Positions 52,974 to 61,807 of a DNA stretch of 64,000 bases are shown piece by piece. Below the pieces are notes generated by a model, which saw only the letters and a list, made by a program, of their open reading frames with translations, did no database searches and was not told the origin of the DNA. Each line of letters opens with the position of its first letter. Position 1 is the stretch's first letter. The position numbers and the translations under genes were made by a program. This DNA is from Persephonella marina EX-H1 (GTDB lineage Bacteria > Aquificota > Aquificia > Aquificales > Hydrogenothermaceae), in NCBI RefSeq assembly GCF_000021565.1, contig NC_012440.1, positions 1,008,210 to 1,072,209 on the forward strand. Direction: 5' to 3'.

Positions 52974-53743
52974 CCAAATGTAAGATCAAGGAACATCATA
53001 AGTATAAAACCAACGATTAAGCCTGTTGTTGCCTCTATCTCAAATCCCCTTCTGTGTGTTTCAGGTATTATCTCTTTACTAATAACAAAAACCATGGCTC
53101 CTGCTGCAAATGCAAGACCAACAGGAAGTATAATATCAGAAAGACCAAAAACAACAAGTCCGGTAAGACCACCAACAGGTTCAACAAGGCCTGATATCAA
53201 TGCTATAAGGACTGCCTTCCTTTTTGAAAAACCTTTTGCAATAAGAGCAACAGCAACAGCTAGACCTTCAGGCATGTTCTGTATACCTATTCCTGATGCA
53301 AGGGCTATACCCTTTCCTATATCACCTGTCATAAATCCAAGTGCCGAAGACATACCTTCAGGAAAGTTGTGAACTGTTATCGCAAGAACAAATATCCATA
53401 TCTTCTTTGAGTCTTTTCTGTCAAGTATCTCCGGAGAAAAACGCATAAAGTAATCTTCAGGAACAGTTTTATCAACAAACCAGAAAAGTACCGCTCCCAG
53501 TAAAAATCCACCGGATGTAATTAATGCAACGAGATAGCTCTCCGAGATATTCTTTTCAAGTATCTCAATTGATGGATTTAAAAGTGAGAAAAAGGAGGCT
53601 GCAAGCATAATGCCTGCACTGAAGCCAAGTAAGATATCTTCAGTTTTCTTGGATATATCCTTTTTTAAAAATACAAAAGAACCACCGACAGCGGTTGACA
53701 GCCCTGCAAGGAAACTTGCGATCAGCCCGTATAAAAAAAGAAT
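52970..53743 (-). CDS. ZIP-family metal transporter, unusual start
   Basis: A predicted divalent-metal uptake protein with eight hydrophobic segments. HNFPEGMSSALGF and GIGIQNMPEGLAVAVAL are the two metal-binding motifs of the ZIP family, and SGLVEPVGGLTGL follows. The frame is open upstream of the first internal ATG (53608) and encodes the expected first helix (YGLIASFLAGLSTAVGGSFVF), but it has no ATG, GTG or TTG in frame. An ATT at 53743 lies ten bases after GGAGG. A TTG at 53748 is out of frame but would join it if the seven-T run gained one base. Confidence 0.85.
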   Translation of the reverse strand: MLFLYGLIASFLAGLSTAVGGSFVFLKKDISKKTEDILLGFSAGIMLAASFFSLLNPSIEILEKNISESYLVALITSGGFLLGAVLFWFVDKTVPEDYFMRFSPEILDRKDSKKIWIFVLAITVHNFPEGMSSALGFMTGDIGKGIALASGIGIQNMPEGLAVAVALIAKGFSKRKAVLIALISGLVEPVGGLTGLVVFGLSDIILPVGLAFAAGAMVFVISKEIIPETHRRGFEIEATTGLIVGFILMMFLDLTFG

Positions 53744-53793
53744 CTCAAGCCCACCTCCGCCATTTTAGAGTGTATTATTTAAGCAGAGGCAGG

Positions 53794-55668
53794 TCACTTT
53801 TTCAACACTCTTTCGTAATGCTCAGGCTGTGAAAGATAATTACCCTGTCCACAGTCTATACCTATATCAAGGACAGCCTCGTATATCTTTTCATTCTCTA
53901 TATTTTCAGCTACAGTCTTTATACCAAGCTGTTTACATGCAGCGACTATACTTCTGACTATATTCTTTTTCTCTTCAGAGTTTCCAAGCTCCTTCATAAG
54001 GGAACCGTCTATCTTAAGATACGAAATTATCTTTTCCTCAGATATTCTTATAAGCGTTCTGAATGATGTATTTCCCGTTCCAAAATCATCAATAGAGAAG
54101 GATATGTTATAACTTCTTTTAATATCAGTTATATTGCTTATATTTCTCAGGAATTCCTGTTCATTTATATCAAAAACAGATCTGTCTTTAATAAAGATTA
54201 TCTCTTTAGCCATAGGATCAGCTATATTTTCCAGCTTATTAAGTGAAAATGAGCTGAGATTTATAAACAGCTTTTTATCATCCTCAATAAGAGGCATTAT
54301 CTCATTTTTAACTATCTCCAGAATCTCGTGATCAATAGGAACTATAAAATCCTTTCTGTAGGCTACAGTTATGAAATCCTTTGCTTCTATGTAGTTTCCT
54401 TCATCCTCAATTCTTGCAAAGACCTCATATCCTATAATCTCATCATTTTTAAAATCATAAACAGGCTGTAAAAATGGAACTATCTTCTTGTTTTCAAGAG
54501 CTTTAACCAGCTTCTCCTCAAGCTCAACAGATGATATATTCTCCTTAAGATCTATTATTGAAAAGTCAGTATCCTTACTTTCTCTGAGATCAAAAATTGC
54601 AACCTCCATATGTGTAACTATCTCTTCAGCTGAAAGTGTGATATCAGGTTCTACCTTTACAGCACAGTACACAGCTTTTGGTGAGTATATGGAATGGTAC
54701 TTAGGTGTGTTTAGCTTTATCTGGGATAGTATCTCCTTGAATCTCTTTACAATCTCATTCAGATCTATATCTCTTTTAAAAAGAACCGCAAACTCGTCAC
54801 CACTTAGCTTTCCGAGTAAAGCTGTATTATCTATATTTTCAACAAAGTTCTTAAGCTGATTTGATATCTCCCTTAAAAGCCTGTCTCCAAACTCAAATCC
54901 GTATATCTCGTTTATATATTTAAAGTTATTTATATCAATCATAACCACTGTAAGCGTACTTCTATCCTTGCTTTTAAGCAGATTATCAAACTCTTCTATA
55001 AACTTGTTTCTTTTCATAAAGCCTGTAACATTGTCATACTCGTGGAGCTCCTTTAACTTCTGGTACGCATCAAGCAACTCCCTGTTTTTTCTTTCAAGCT
55101 CTTCCTTTGTCTCAACAAGATTTGTTATATCCCTTGATATTCCAAGGATAGCTACGATCTTTCCCGATTTATTAAATAGAGGCGTTTTAATAACATCAAA
55201 ATATCTAACCTTTCCATCCTTTTCTATCTTTTCAACAGTGTGTGTTGACTGTTTCTTCTCAAGGGCCTGCATATCAGAAAATATAGACTCTTTGGCTATC
55301 TCTGAAGGGAGATACTCTATATCACTTTTACCTATTATCTCCTCTTTTTTAAGACCAAAGAGATCTGCAAAAGCCTGATTTACATAAATTATTCTTAAGT
55401 TAAGATCCTTAATCCAGATCGGATCAGGTGTTGTGTCAAGAACCTTTGTGAAAAGAAACTGTAACTTATCCTTCCATTCCTGACTGAGCCAGTCTATATT
55501 TTTGTAAATCTCATCCTTAAAAACATTCTCCTCAAGATAGAGAGCTTCCTCAACAAGTCTTGATACAAGCCTTGAAACTGAGATATGTTTTTCCCTTGAA
55601 AGCTCCTTCAGTTTGTCCTGTAATGATTTGTCAATAGCGATTGATAAGATGTTCTTTTTCTTAGTCAT
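53794..55668 (-). CDS. RHH-PAS-GGDEF-EAL cyclic-di-GMP protein
   Basis: A 624-residue protein with an unusual plan. Residues 7-46 (ILSIAIDKSLQDKLKEL, then ISVSRLVSRLVEEALYL) fit a ribbon-helix-helix DNA-binding domain. A PAS domain (about 72-190), a GGDEF domain with SGDEF at 289-293 and no RxxD inhibitory site, and an EAL domain follow. In EAL the usual EALLR is EVFAR, DDFGTG, KIDG and AENIE are kept, and the TE segment is degenerate, so hydrolysis may be lost. It may be a DNA-bound c-di-GMP sensor. It lies divergent from another PAS-GGDEF gene. Confidence 0.82.
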   Translation of the reverse strand: MTKKKNILSIAIDKSLQDKLKELSREKHISVSRLVSRLVEEALYLEENVFKDEIYKNIDWLSQEWKDKLQFLFTKVLDTTPDPIWIKDLNLRIIYVNQAFADLFGLKKEEIIGKSDIEYLPSEIAKESIFSDMQALEKKQSTHTVEKIEKDGKVRYFDVIKTPLFNKSGKIVAILGISRDITNLVETKEELERKNRELLDAYQKLKELHEYDNVTGFMKRNKFIEEFDNLLKSKDRSTLTVVMIDINNFKYINEIYGFEFGDRLLREISNQLKNFVENIDNTALLGKLSGDEFAVLFKRDIDLNEIVKRFKEILSQIKLNTPKYHSIYSPKAVYCAVKVEPDITLSAEEIVTHMEVAIFDLRESKDTDFSIIDLKENISSVELEEKLVKALENKKIVPFLQPVYDFKNDEIIGYEVFARIEDEGNYIEAKDFITVAYRKDFIVPIDHEILEIVKNEIMPLIEDDKKLFINLSSFSLNKLENIADPMAKEIIFIKDRSVFDINEQEFLRNISNITDIKRSYNISFSIDDFGTGNTSFRTLIRISEEKIISYLKIDGSLMKELGNSEEKKNIVRSIVAACKQLGIKTVAENIENEKIYEAVLDIGIDCGQGNYLSQPEHYERVLKK

Positions 55669-55695
55669 TTTATCAATTTACCCCTTTTTCGTTAA

Positions 55696-55731
55696 TAATC
55701 GTTTAATAAAATTATAAACTAATAACGATTA
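55696..55731. promoter_or_regulatory. Inverted repeat between divergent c-di-GMP genes
   Basis: TAATCGTT and AACGATTA form perfect 8-bp arms 20 bases apart, with an inner pair GTTTA and TAAAC (55701-55705, 55715-55719). It lies 28 bases before the RHH gene start and 54 before the PAS-GGDEF gene start. It could be an operator for the RHH protein. Confidence 0.4.
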
Positions 55732-55784
55732 CTATTCAACTTTATCTACTTGACTTTAGTTCGTCTTTTAACTTAACTTTATCA

Positions 55785-58151
55785 TTGAAGATATTGATGG
55801 GGTTTGTTTTGAACAGTTTTTATATTATCTTACTTTCTATATGTGCTTTTATATTCCAGAAGTATATATTTCCCGTAAAGATAACAATAGATCTTTCCTT
55901 TTTTAGCGAGGTCATTATATACTCTCTCATAGTTGTTGGACTGATTTTTACAGAAAAGCTAAAATCGGAAAGTAAAATATACATACCTCTTTTTATTGGA
56001 CTGTCTACACTTCTCATAGCACAGACTGAGGTGATATCACATTATATTTACCAGCAGCCTTACTATCTGTACATTGCAGGGGAGATAGGTCTCAGGCTTA
56101 TAGGGATAATATTTGTTCTATCAGGCTTTATAACAGGTGTTAAATTTAAAGAGGAAACGGAGAAAAAACTAAAAGAACAGGCTGAGAGATATCTCTCTGT
56201 TCTTGAAAAAGGTAATGATATTATCGTTATTATCCAGAACGGAATAATAAAGTACGTAAACAAGAAGATAAAAGATATCCTCGGCTACGACCCTGAAGAA
56301 GTTATTGGCATGCATTATATGAACTTTGTTCCATCAGAATACCACGAGAAACTAACATCATCAGATCTGACAAGAAAGTTTGAGATAGAACTGATCACAA
56401 AAAATAAAAACAGGATAGCTGTAGAGGTAAGCGCTTCTGAAGCTGAGTTTGACAATCGCAGCTCAAACATATGGATAATAAGGGATATCACGGAGAGAAA
56501 GGAAAAGGAGAATCTGCTGAAAGAGACTATGGAGATGCTCGCTGTATCCCAGAAACTGGCGAGACTCGGGAACTGGCAGTGGTTTGTTGATTCTAATAGA
56601 TTCTGGCTTTCAAAGGAAGCCTGCGAGATTATATGTGGTGAGAATAAAGAGTTCAATGGGTTTATAAAAGAGTTTTATAATTTTGTACATCCTGAGGACA
56701 AACCTCTCCTTATCACAAAGAGAAAAGAGATACTGGAAAAGGGGAAACCTTATGAGTTTGTTTATAGAGTAAGACCAGGAGAGAACAGACCTGAGATCGT
56801 TATAAGGGAGATAACAAAAGTTCTGAGGGATGAAAACGGAAATATTACAAGGGTTATAGGCATAATTCAGGATGTTACAAACCAGACAAAGACATACCAG
56901 AAGATCATTGAAAATGAGGAGAAGTACAGAAACCTTTTTGACAACTCAAATGATGCGATAATAATACATGATCTTAGCGGAACGATCATTGACAGTAACA
57001 GAAAGTCTGTAGAAATATTCGGATACAACAGAATAGATCTTGCACTTATAAATGTACAGGATCTCTATCTTGAGGATGAGCTTTTAAAGTACAAATGGGC
57101 CGTTAACAAGCTTTTAGATGATAGGTTTGTCAAGTATGAGACGGTCCTCAGATCAAAACTGGGAAGAACATTTCCAGCTGAGATATCATCAAGTCTTTTT
57201 GAGATTAGAGGTAAAAAATACATACAGGACATTATAAGGGATATAACAGACAGAAAAAGATCTGAACATGAGCTTAAACTTGCATCCATGGTATTTGAGT
57301 ACACACTTGAAGGAATACTGATCTTAGACAGAGAGGGCAATGTTCTAAGGGTAAATAAAACCTTCGCTGATATAACAGATTACACAGAAGATGAGGTACT
57401 GAATCATAATGTACTTAACCTCCCACCATTCAAAACAAACGAGAACTTTATGAAACAGATATGGAAAGAGGTGAAGATAAAAGGAGAGTGGCAGGGTGAG
57501 TTCTGGGGCAAAAGGAAAAACGGCGAGAGCTTCCCAATGTGGTTTACATTTATCTCTGCAAGGGGAAACAGAGGACAGGTCATAAACTATATCCTGATAA
57601 TAACAGATATAACTAACAGAAAGATTGAAGAGAAAAAGCTGAAAAAACTTGCCTTCTATGATGGTCTTACAGGACTTCCAAACAGACTGCTTTTCTACAA
57701 CAGACTCCAGCATACACTTTTAAGAGCAAGAAGAAACAGGGAGTATGTGGCTGTTATGTTTCTTGATCTTGATGGCTTTAAACAGGTAAATGACACATAC
57801 GGACATGATATAGGTGATGAGCTTCTGAAAGAGGTAGGGAAAAGATTACAGCATACTGTAAGGAAGATAGATACAGTTGCAAGACTTGCAGGTGATGAGT
57901 TCACAGTGATAATAGAAAATCTAAACAGTCCTGAAAATGTTAATGTTATAGCCAAAAAGATCTTAAACTCATTTAAAGAACCTTTTGTTATAAATGGAAA
58001 TAAGATAAATGTTGGAACAAGTATAGGAATAGCTGTCTTTCCTTTAGATGGAACAGATGCTGACACACTTATTAAGAATGCTGATATGGCCATGTATCTT
58101 GCTAAAAAATCAGGAAAGAATAGATATGTTGTTTACACAAAATCAGATTGA
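55785..58151 (+). CDS. Membrane-bound multi-PAS diguanylate cyclase
   Basis: A 788-residue protein. An N-terminal set of about four membrane helices (to about residue 125) is followed by four PAS domains (roughly 135-240, 265-375, 385-500, 505-625) and a C-terminal GGDEF domain with AGDEF at 702-706 and a full RxxD inhibitory site RKID (693-696). It is likely an active diguanylate cyclase with product inhibition, driven by membrane and PAS signals. TTG 55785, ATG 55797 and TTG 55809 are all possible starts; the last has the best-placed GGGG. The end overlaps the transglutaminase gene by nine bases. Confidence 0.9.
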   Translation: MKILMGFVLNSFYIILLSICAFIFQKYIFPVKITIDLSFFSEVIIYSLIVVGLIFTEKLKSESKIYIPLFIGLSTLLIAQTEVISHYIYQQPYYLYIAGEIGLRLIGIIFVLSGFITGVKFKEETEKKLKEQAERYLSVLEKGNDIIVIIQNGIIKYVNKKIKDILGYDPEEVIGMHYMNFVPSEYHEKLTSSDLTRKFEIELITKNKNRIAVEVSASEAEFDNRSSNIWIIRDITERKEKENLLKETMEMLAVSQKLARLGNWQWFVDSNRFWLSKEACEIICGENKEFNGFIKEFYNFVHPEDKPLLITKRKEILEKGKPYEFVYRVRPGENRPEIVIREITKVLRDENGNITRVIGIIQDVTNQTKTYQKIIENEEKYRNLFDNSNDAIIIHDLSGTIIDSNRKSVEIFGYNRIDLALINVQDLYLEDELLKYKWAVNKLLDDRFVKYETVLRSKLGRTFPAEISSSLFEIRGKKYIQDIIRDITDRKRSEHELKLASMVFEYTLEGILILDREGNVLRVNKTFADITDYTEDEVLNHNVLNLPPFKTNENFMKQIWKEVKIKGEWQGEFWGKRKNGESFPMWFTFISARGNRGQVINYILIITDITNRKIEEKKLKKLAFYDGLTGLPNRLLFYNRLQHTLLRARRNREYVAVMFLDLDGFKQVNDTYGHDIGDELLKEVGKRLQHTVRKIDTVARLAGDEFTVIIENLNSPENVNVIAKKILNSFKEPFVINGNKINVGTSIGIAVFPLDGTDADTLIKNADMAMYLAKKSGKNRYVVYTKSD

Positions 58152-60026
58152 TGAGAGAGCATCTTTAAGTTTTTTCAGATCGGGCTTTTTATCTCTGTAG
58201 TAGTAGCTCTCAAAAGTGGTAACAAATCTGTAAGCCTTTTCCTTCAGAACAGGGTCATCAATCCTCTCTACAAACTCTTCAAGACCTTCATGATCTTTTT
58301 TTATATACCCTTTCCTCTCCATCCTCCTTAAAAAATCCTTAAGCAGTCTCTCCTCCACACTTATTAAAAGATGCCTTTTTATGAAAAATGAGATAAAAAC
58401 AACAGCAAGAACAGAGAGAGGTATAATTATGTAATAAAAATTGATATCAGGAAGATCAGGCTTTTTAAAGCCTTCCCTGATTTTGTTAACAATGCTGATC
58501 TGCTTTTGGAGATCAAAATTTACGATAAGATTTATCCATACAAACTGGAGTGTTTCTATAAATCTGTAAAGACCCCCTTTAGAAAACTGATCTGAAAAGC
58601 CCTCCCTATAAACCCCTGAAGGTGTAGGGTCTATCCTTACCCATTTCCCGTCTATATAAGCCTCCACCCATGTGTGTGCAAATCTCTGGGGAACTATGTA
58701 GTATCCTGCCATATCATTGTAGTATCCGCCTCTATAACCAACAACAAGCCTTGATGGGATACGATTTATTCTCAGTAAAACGGCAACAGATGAGGCAAAG
58801 TACTCACAGTTACCATACTTCTTATCAAAAAGAAATTCCCACAGGGGGTCTTCAGATTCTGGCAGATCTTTAAGTGAGTATCTGTAATTTTCTTCAATAA
58901 AGTTCAGAACATTCTTTACCGTTTCAGCTTCATTATCCCCCTTGAGATCATGAGCAAGTTTTACAATATCTTCAGAGATATTCTTAGGAAGTTTAAGGTA
59001 TATCTGCCTGTCAACTCTCTCCGTATCTATATAATCAGTGATAACAGAGCTCACCCTGTACTTTATCCTGTTAAAATTTATACTTCTTGTGGTGAAGGAT
59101 ATATCAGGATCCATCTTACCTGAAACACCGTAAAATCTTACAGGTTTATCAAGACCGAAAAGGTATCTGTTCTCCTGAGGCTCTAAAATGATCTCCTGAA
59201 ATACAGTCTTTCCCCTTAAGTAAGATCTTCCGTCATCAGCAGGTATCCTCAGCCATGTCAATCCATCAAAGTAGTTAAGTGTCATTCCCCTCCAGTAAAG
59301 CTTTCTGTCATCAATCTTATCCATGATAACCCTGAAAGCTACAGTATCATCCTCCTGAATTGAGGAGACATCACCAAGCTGAACAACATCGGAAAAACCG
59401 GATCTACCCGAGGACTGTTTGTTCAGGAAATTAAAGATAGGATACTCAGTTCTTGGAAGTATAAGAAATATAAGAACCGTAACAGGTATCGCTAACAGAG
59501 GGATAAATGTGGATCTGAAAATTATCTTCAGAAAATCCTTAAAAGGAAAGGATATCTCCTCATCCTGTGTAACAAATGTAAGTAGTATCATGGATATAAC
59601 AGTAAGAAAGTATAGAATCAGGAAAAAAAGCAGGAAGATCATATCTATACTCATAAATGCAGATCCTGAAAGTAGAAAAACGGATATTGTGTATATCTGC
59701 ATAAAATCCCTGAATTTTTTATCCTCAAGAATCTTTATCCCGAGTAAAATCAGCAATGTCTGGACAACCGGAGTAACAGGATCATCAAGATTAACGGTAA
59801 AAAACATAAGACCTACAACAAAAAGAGAGATAATGTTGAGCAGATATCTCGGTAAAGGATGCCTCTTTTTAAAATCAAAAAAGAGTCCAAATAACATCAT
59901 AATCAAAAAAGAGAGGGAAAACAGAGGATCAACAAATCTGAAAACAGAGAGAAGCCCTGTTAATGAGATTATATAGGCAAGAACCAAAACAGCATTTTTT
60001 ACTTTAATTCTTTCCATAAACAGCAA
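58143..60026 (-). CDS. TgpA-like transglutaminase membrane protein (DUF3488)
   Basis: A 627-residue protein with five to six N-terminal membrane helices (DUF3488), a periplasmic transglutaminase-like domain, another membrane helix near residue 535 and a cytoplasmic DUF4129-like tail. The catalytic Cys is in YGNCEYFASSVAVLLR, the His in RFAHTWVEAYIDGKW, and the Asp in RIDPTPSG. It follows DUF58 and MoxR genes, the well-known triad thought to assist assembly or modification of cell-surface proteins. ATG 60017 or TTG 60026 may start it. Confidence 0.88.
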   Translation of the reverse strand: MLFMERIKVKNAVLVLAYIISLTGLLSVFRFVDPLFSLSFLIMMLFGLFFDFKKRHPLPRYLLNIISLFVVGLMFFTVNLDDPVTPVVQTLLILLGIKILEDKKFRDFMQIYTISVFLLSGSAFMSIDMIFLLFFLILYFLTVISMILLTFVTQDEEISFPFKDFLKIIFRSTFIPLLAIPVTVLIFLILPRTEYPIFNFLNKQSSGRSGFSDVVQLGDVSSIQEDDTVAFRVIMDKIDDRKLYWRGMTLNYFDGLTWLRIPADDGRSYLRGKTVFQEIILEPQENRYLFGLDKPVRFYGVSGKMDPDISFTTRSINFNRIKYRVSSVITDYIDTERVDRQIYLKLPKNISEDIVKLAHDLKGDNEAETVKNVLNFIEENYRYSLKDLPESEDPLWEFLFDKKYGNCEYFASSVAVLLRINRIPSRLVVGYRGGYYNDMAGYYIVPQRFAHTWVEAYIDGKWVRIDPTPSGVYREGFSDQFSKGGLYRFIETLQFVWINLIVNFDLQKQISIVNKIREGFKKPDLPDINFYYIIIPLSVLAVVFISFFIKRHLLISVEERLLKDFLRRMERKGYIKKDHEGLEEFVERIDDPVLKEKAYRFVTTFESYYYRDKKPDLKKLKDALSSI

Positions 60027-60870
60027 GTTCCCTCAGTATTTTAATCTTATGTTTATAAGAAAATTCAGGTCTGTATATTCTGTTTTCTATCTTCAGTCCA
60101 AAAGGGATGGATCTTTTGTACAGATCAAGTACAAGATATGTTGCACATGATACCTTCCTTTCTATATCTCCTTCTATCCTGTCAATATCAACTATAACAG
60201 GTCTGTTAATACTGTCGCCAAGCTCCTTTGTTTTAAGCTTGCCTGTTTTTGCTGAAGCTTTCCAGTGAATGTACTTTAGAGGATCACCTGAACGGTACTC
60301 TCTTATTGAGATAATATCTCCCTCATAACCTTTTTTGTCAGATGTTATCTCACCTTTCTTCTTTAAATTCCTTGAATGATCTGTAATACCTGAAGGTCTT
60401 TCAGGCTTTGGAAACACATAAAATTCTGTGTTAGATCTGACAGATGTACATCTCTTAAAGAAATTAAAAGGAAATACTGAGCATATATAAACCCTTTCTA
60501 TCCTGTAAACACCCCTATCAGGAAATGAAACCTTAAGATAAGCTGTAAACTCACCTTTACTTTCTACAAAAGGGACAAAAATCTTCTTACCAAACAGTTC
60601 TACACTGAGTATAAAAGAAGGTAAAAACCTTTTATTATTCTTCAGTTTTATCTTCAAAACACCCTCATTTTTAGCGTATATCTCATTTAAAACCTGTATC
60701 TCCAGATCAAGTGAGCTTATGTTTCTCTTACCTGCAAAACCTGAAACACCCATAAATGCGAGCATAGCAGAAACTATCATATAAAGAAGGTTGTTACCTG
60801 TATTTACAGCTGAAACGCCAAGAAAAATGGTAAGTCCGATAAAAAGCCAGCCAGCCTTTGTTATCTTTAT
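60004..60870 (-). CDS. DUF58 domain protein, non-canonical start
   Basis: A DUF58 protein of about 288 residues, a membrane-anchored partner of MoxR ATPases. The hallmark KGYEGDIISIREYRSGDP and KYIHWKASAKTGKLKTKE lie in the C-terminal half. The first membrane helix, typical of the family (ITKAGWLFIGLTIFLGVSA), is read upstream of the first internal ATG (60780) with no ATG, GTG or TTG available. Candidate starts are ATA 60873 or ATA 60870, overlapping the moxR stop. Residues before 60780 clearly belong to the protein. Translational coupling with moxR is likely. Confidence 0.85.
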   Translation of the reverse strand: MKITKAGWLFIGLTIFLGVSAVNTGNNLLYMIVSAMLAFMGVSGFAGKRNISSLDLEIQVLNEIYAKNEGVLKIKLKNNKRFLPSFILSVELFGKKIFVPFVESKGEFTAYLKVSFPDRGVYRIERVYICSVFPFNFFKRCTSVRSNTEFYVFPKPERPSGITDHSRNLKKKGEITSDKKGYEGDIISIREYRSGDPLKYIHWKASAKTGKLKTKELGDSINRPVIVDIDRIEGDIERKVSCATYLVLDLYKRSIPFGLKIENRIYRPEFSYKHKIKILRELAVYGKN

Positions 60871-61799
60871 TATGCTGGGAGTTTTATCTCTTCCAGTACT
60901 GATCTTATAATCTCCTCCCTTTCCATACTTTCATACTCTTCCTTAAATAAAACCCTGTGAGGGATTGTGTAAACTGCAAGCTCTTTAATATCTTCAGGTA
61001 TAACAAAATCCCTTCCCTTAAAATAAGCGTTTGTTTTTGCTGTCTTTACCAGAGCGAGCGTTCCCCTTATTGAAAGCCCAGCAGAGAAGAACTTTCCACT
61101 TCTCGTTACTTCTGCTATATCAAGTATGTAATCTATCACCCTGTCAGATATATAAACCTGATCTATCTCATTCTGTATCTTAATAACCTCATCAGGATCC
61201 ATAACAGGCTGTATTCTGTAAAGCTCTTCCCTCCTGCTTCCACCTTTAAGTATCTCCTTCTCAGCCTCCCTTGTTGGATAACCTATACTTATCTTCATCA
61301 TAAATCTGTCCATCTGTGACTCAGGTAAAGGGAATGTCCCAAACTGTTCAACAGGGTTCTGTGTTGCTATAACAAAGAAAGGTTTTGGGAGCTTGTATGT
61401 TTCTCCTTCAAGTGTTACCTGTTTTTCAGCCATAGCCTCAAGTAATGCACTCTGGGTTTTCGGTGTTGCCCTGTTTATCTCATCAACAAGAACGATATTG
61501 TTGAATATCGGTCCCGGATGGAACTCAAACTTTTCAAGATTCTTGTTGTATATTGAGAGACCTGTTATATCTGTAGGAAGAAGATCACTTGTACACTGTA
61601 TCCTCCCAAACTGAAGACCAAGTGTTTTTGCTATCCCTATCGCCAGTGTTGTTTTCCCCAGACCGGGGAGATCCTCAACAAGAAGATGCCCTTTAGAAAA
61701 AAATGTTATCAGGGAAAGTCTTAAAGGAAGCTCTTTCCCCTGAAGATACTCAGAAAGAATATCTATTATCCTGTTTATCTTTTCATTTTTTATATTCAT
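60870..61799 (-). CDS. MoxR-family AAA+ ATPase
   Basis: A 309-residue AAA+ ATPase of the MoxR family. Walker A is LPGLGKTTLA, Walker B VLVDEINRA, sensor 1 FVIATQNPVEQFGTFPLPE, all classical. MoxR proteins act as chaperones for metal insertion or complex assembly with VWA or DUF58 partners. It heads the moxR-DUF58-transglutaminase operon. The stop overlaps the presumed start of the DUF58 gene. panC lies nine bases upstream on the same strand and may share the transcript. Confidence 0.93.
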   Translation of the reverse strand: MNIKNEKINRIIDILSEYLQGKELPLRLSLITFFSKGHLLVEDLPGLGKTTLAIGIAKTLGLQFGRIQCTSDLLPTDITGLSIYNKNLEKFEFHPGPIFNNIVLVDEINRATPKTQSALLEAMAEKQVTLEGETYKLPKPFFVIATQNPVEQFGTFPLPESQMDRFMMKISIGYPTREAEKEILKGGSRREELYRIQPVMDPDEVIKIQNEIDQVYISDRVIDYILDIAEVTRSGKFFSAGLSIRGTLALVKTAKTNAYFKGRDFVIPEDIKELAVYTIPHRVLFKEEYESMEREEIIRSVLEEIKLPA

Positions 61800-61807
61800 A
61801 TCAACCT

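Noticed and set aside
59419-59976. Open frame of 185 codons on the plus strand
   Set aside because: Antisense to the membrane part of the transglutaminase gene, without domain features or a ribosome site.
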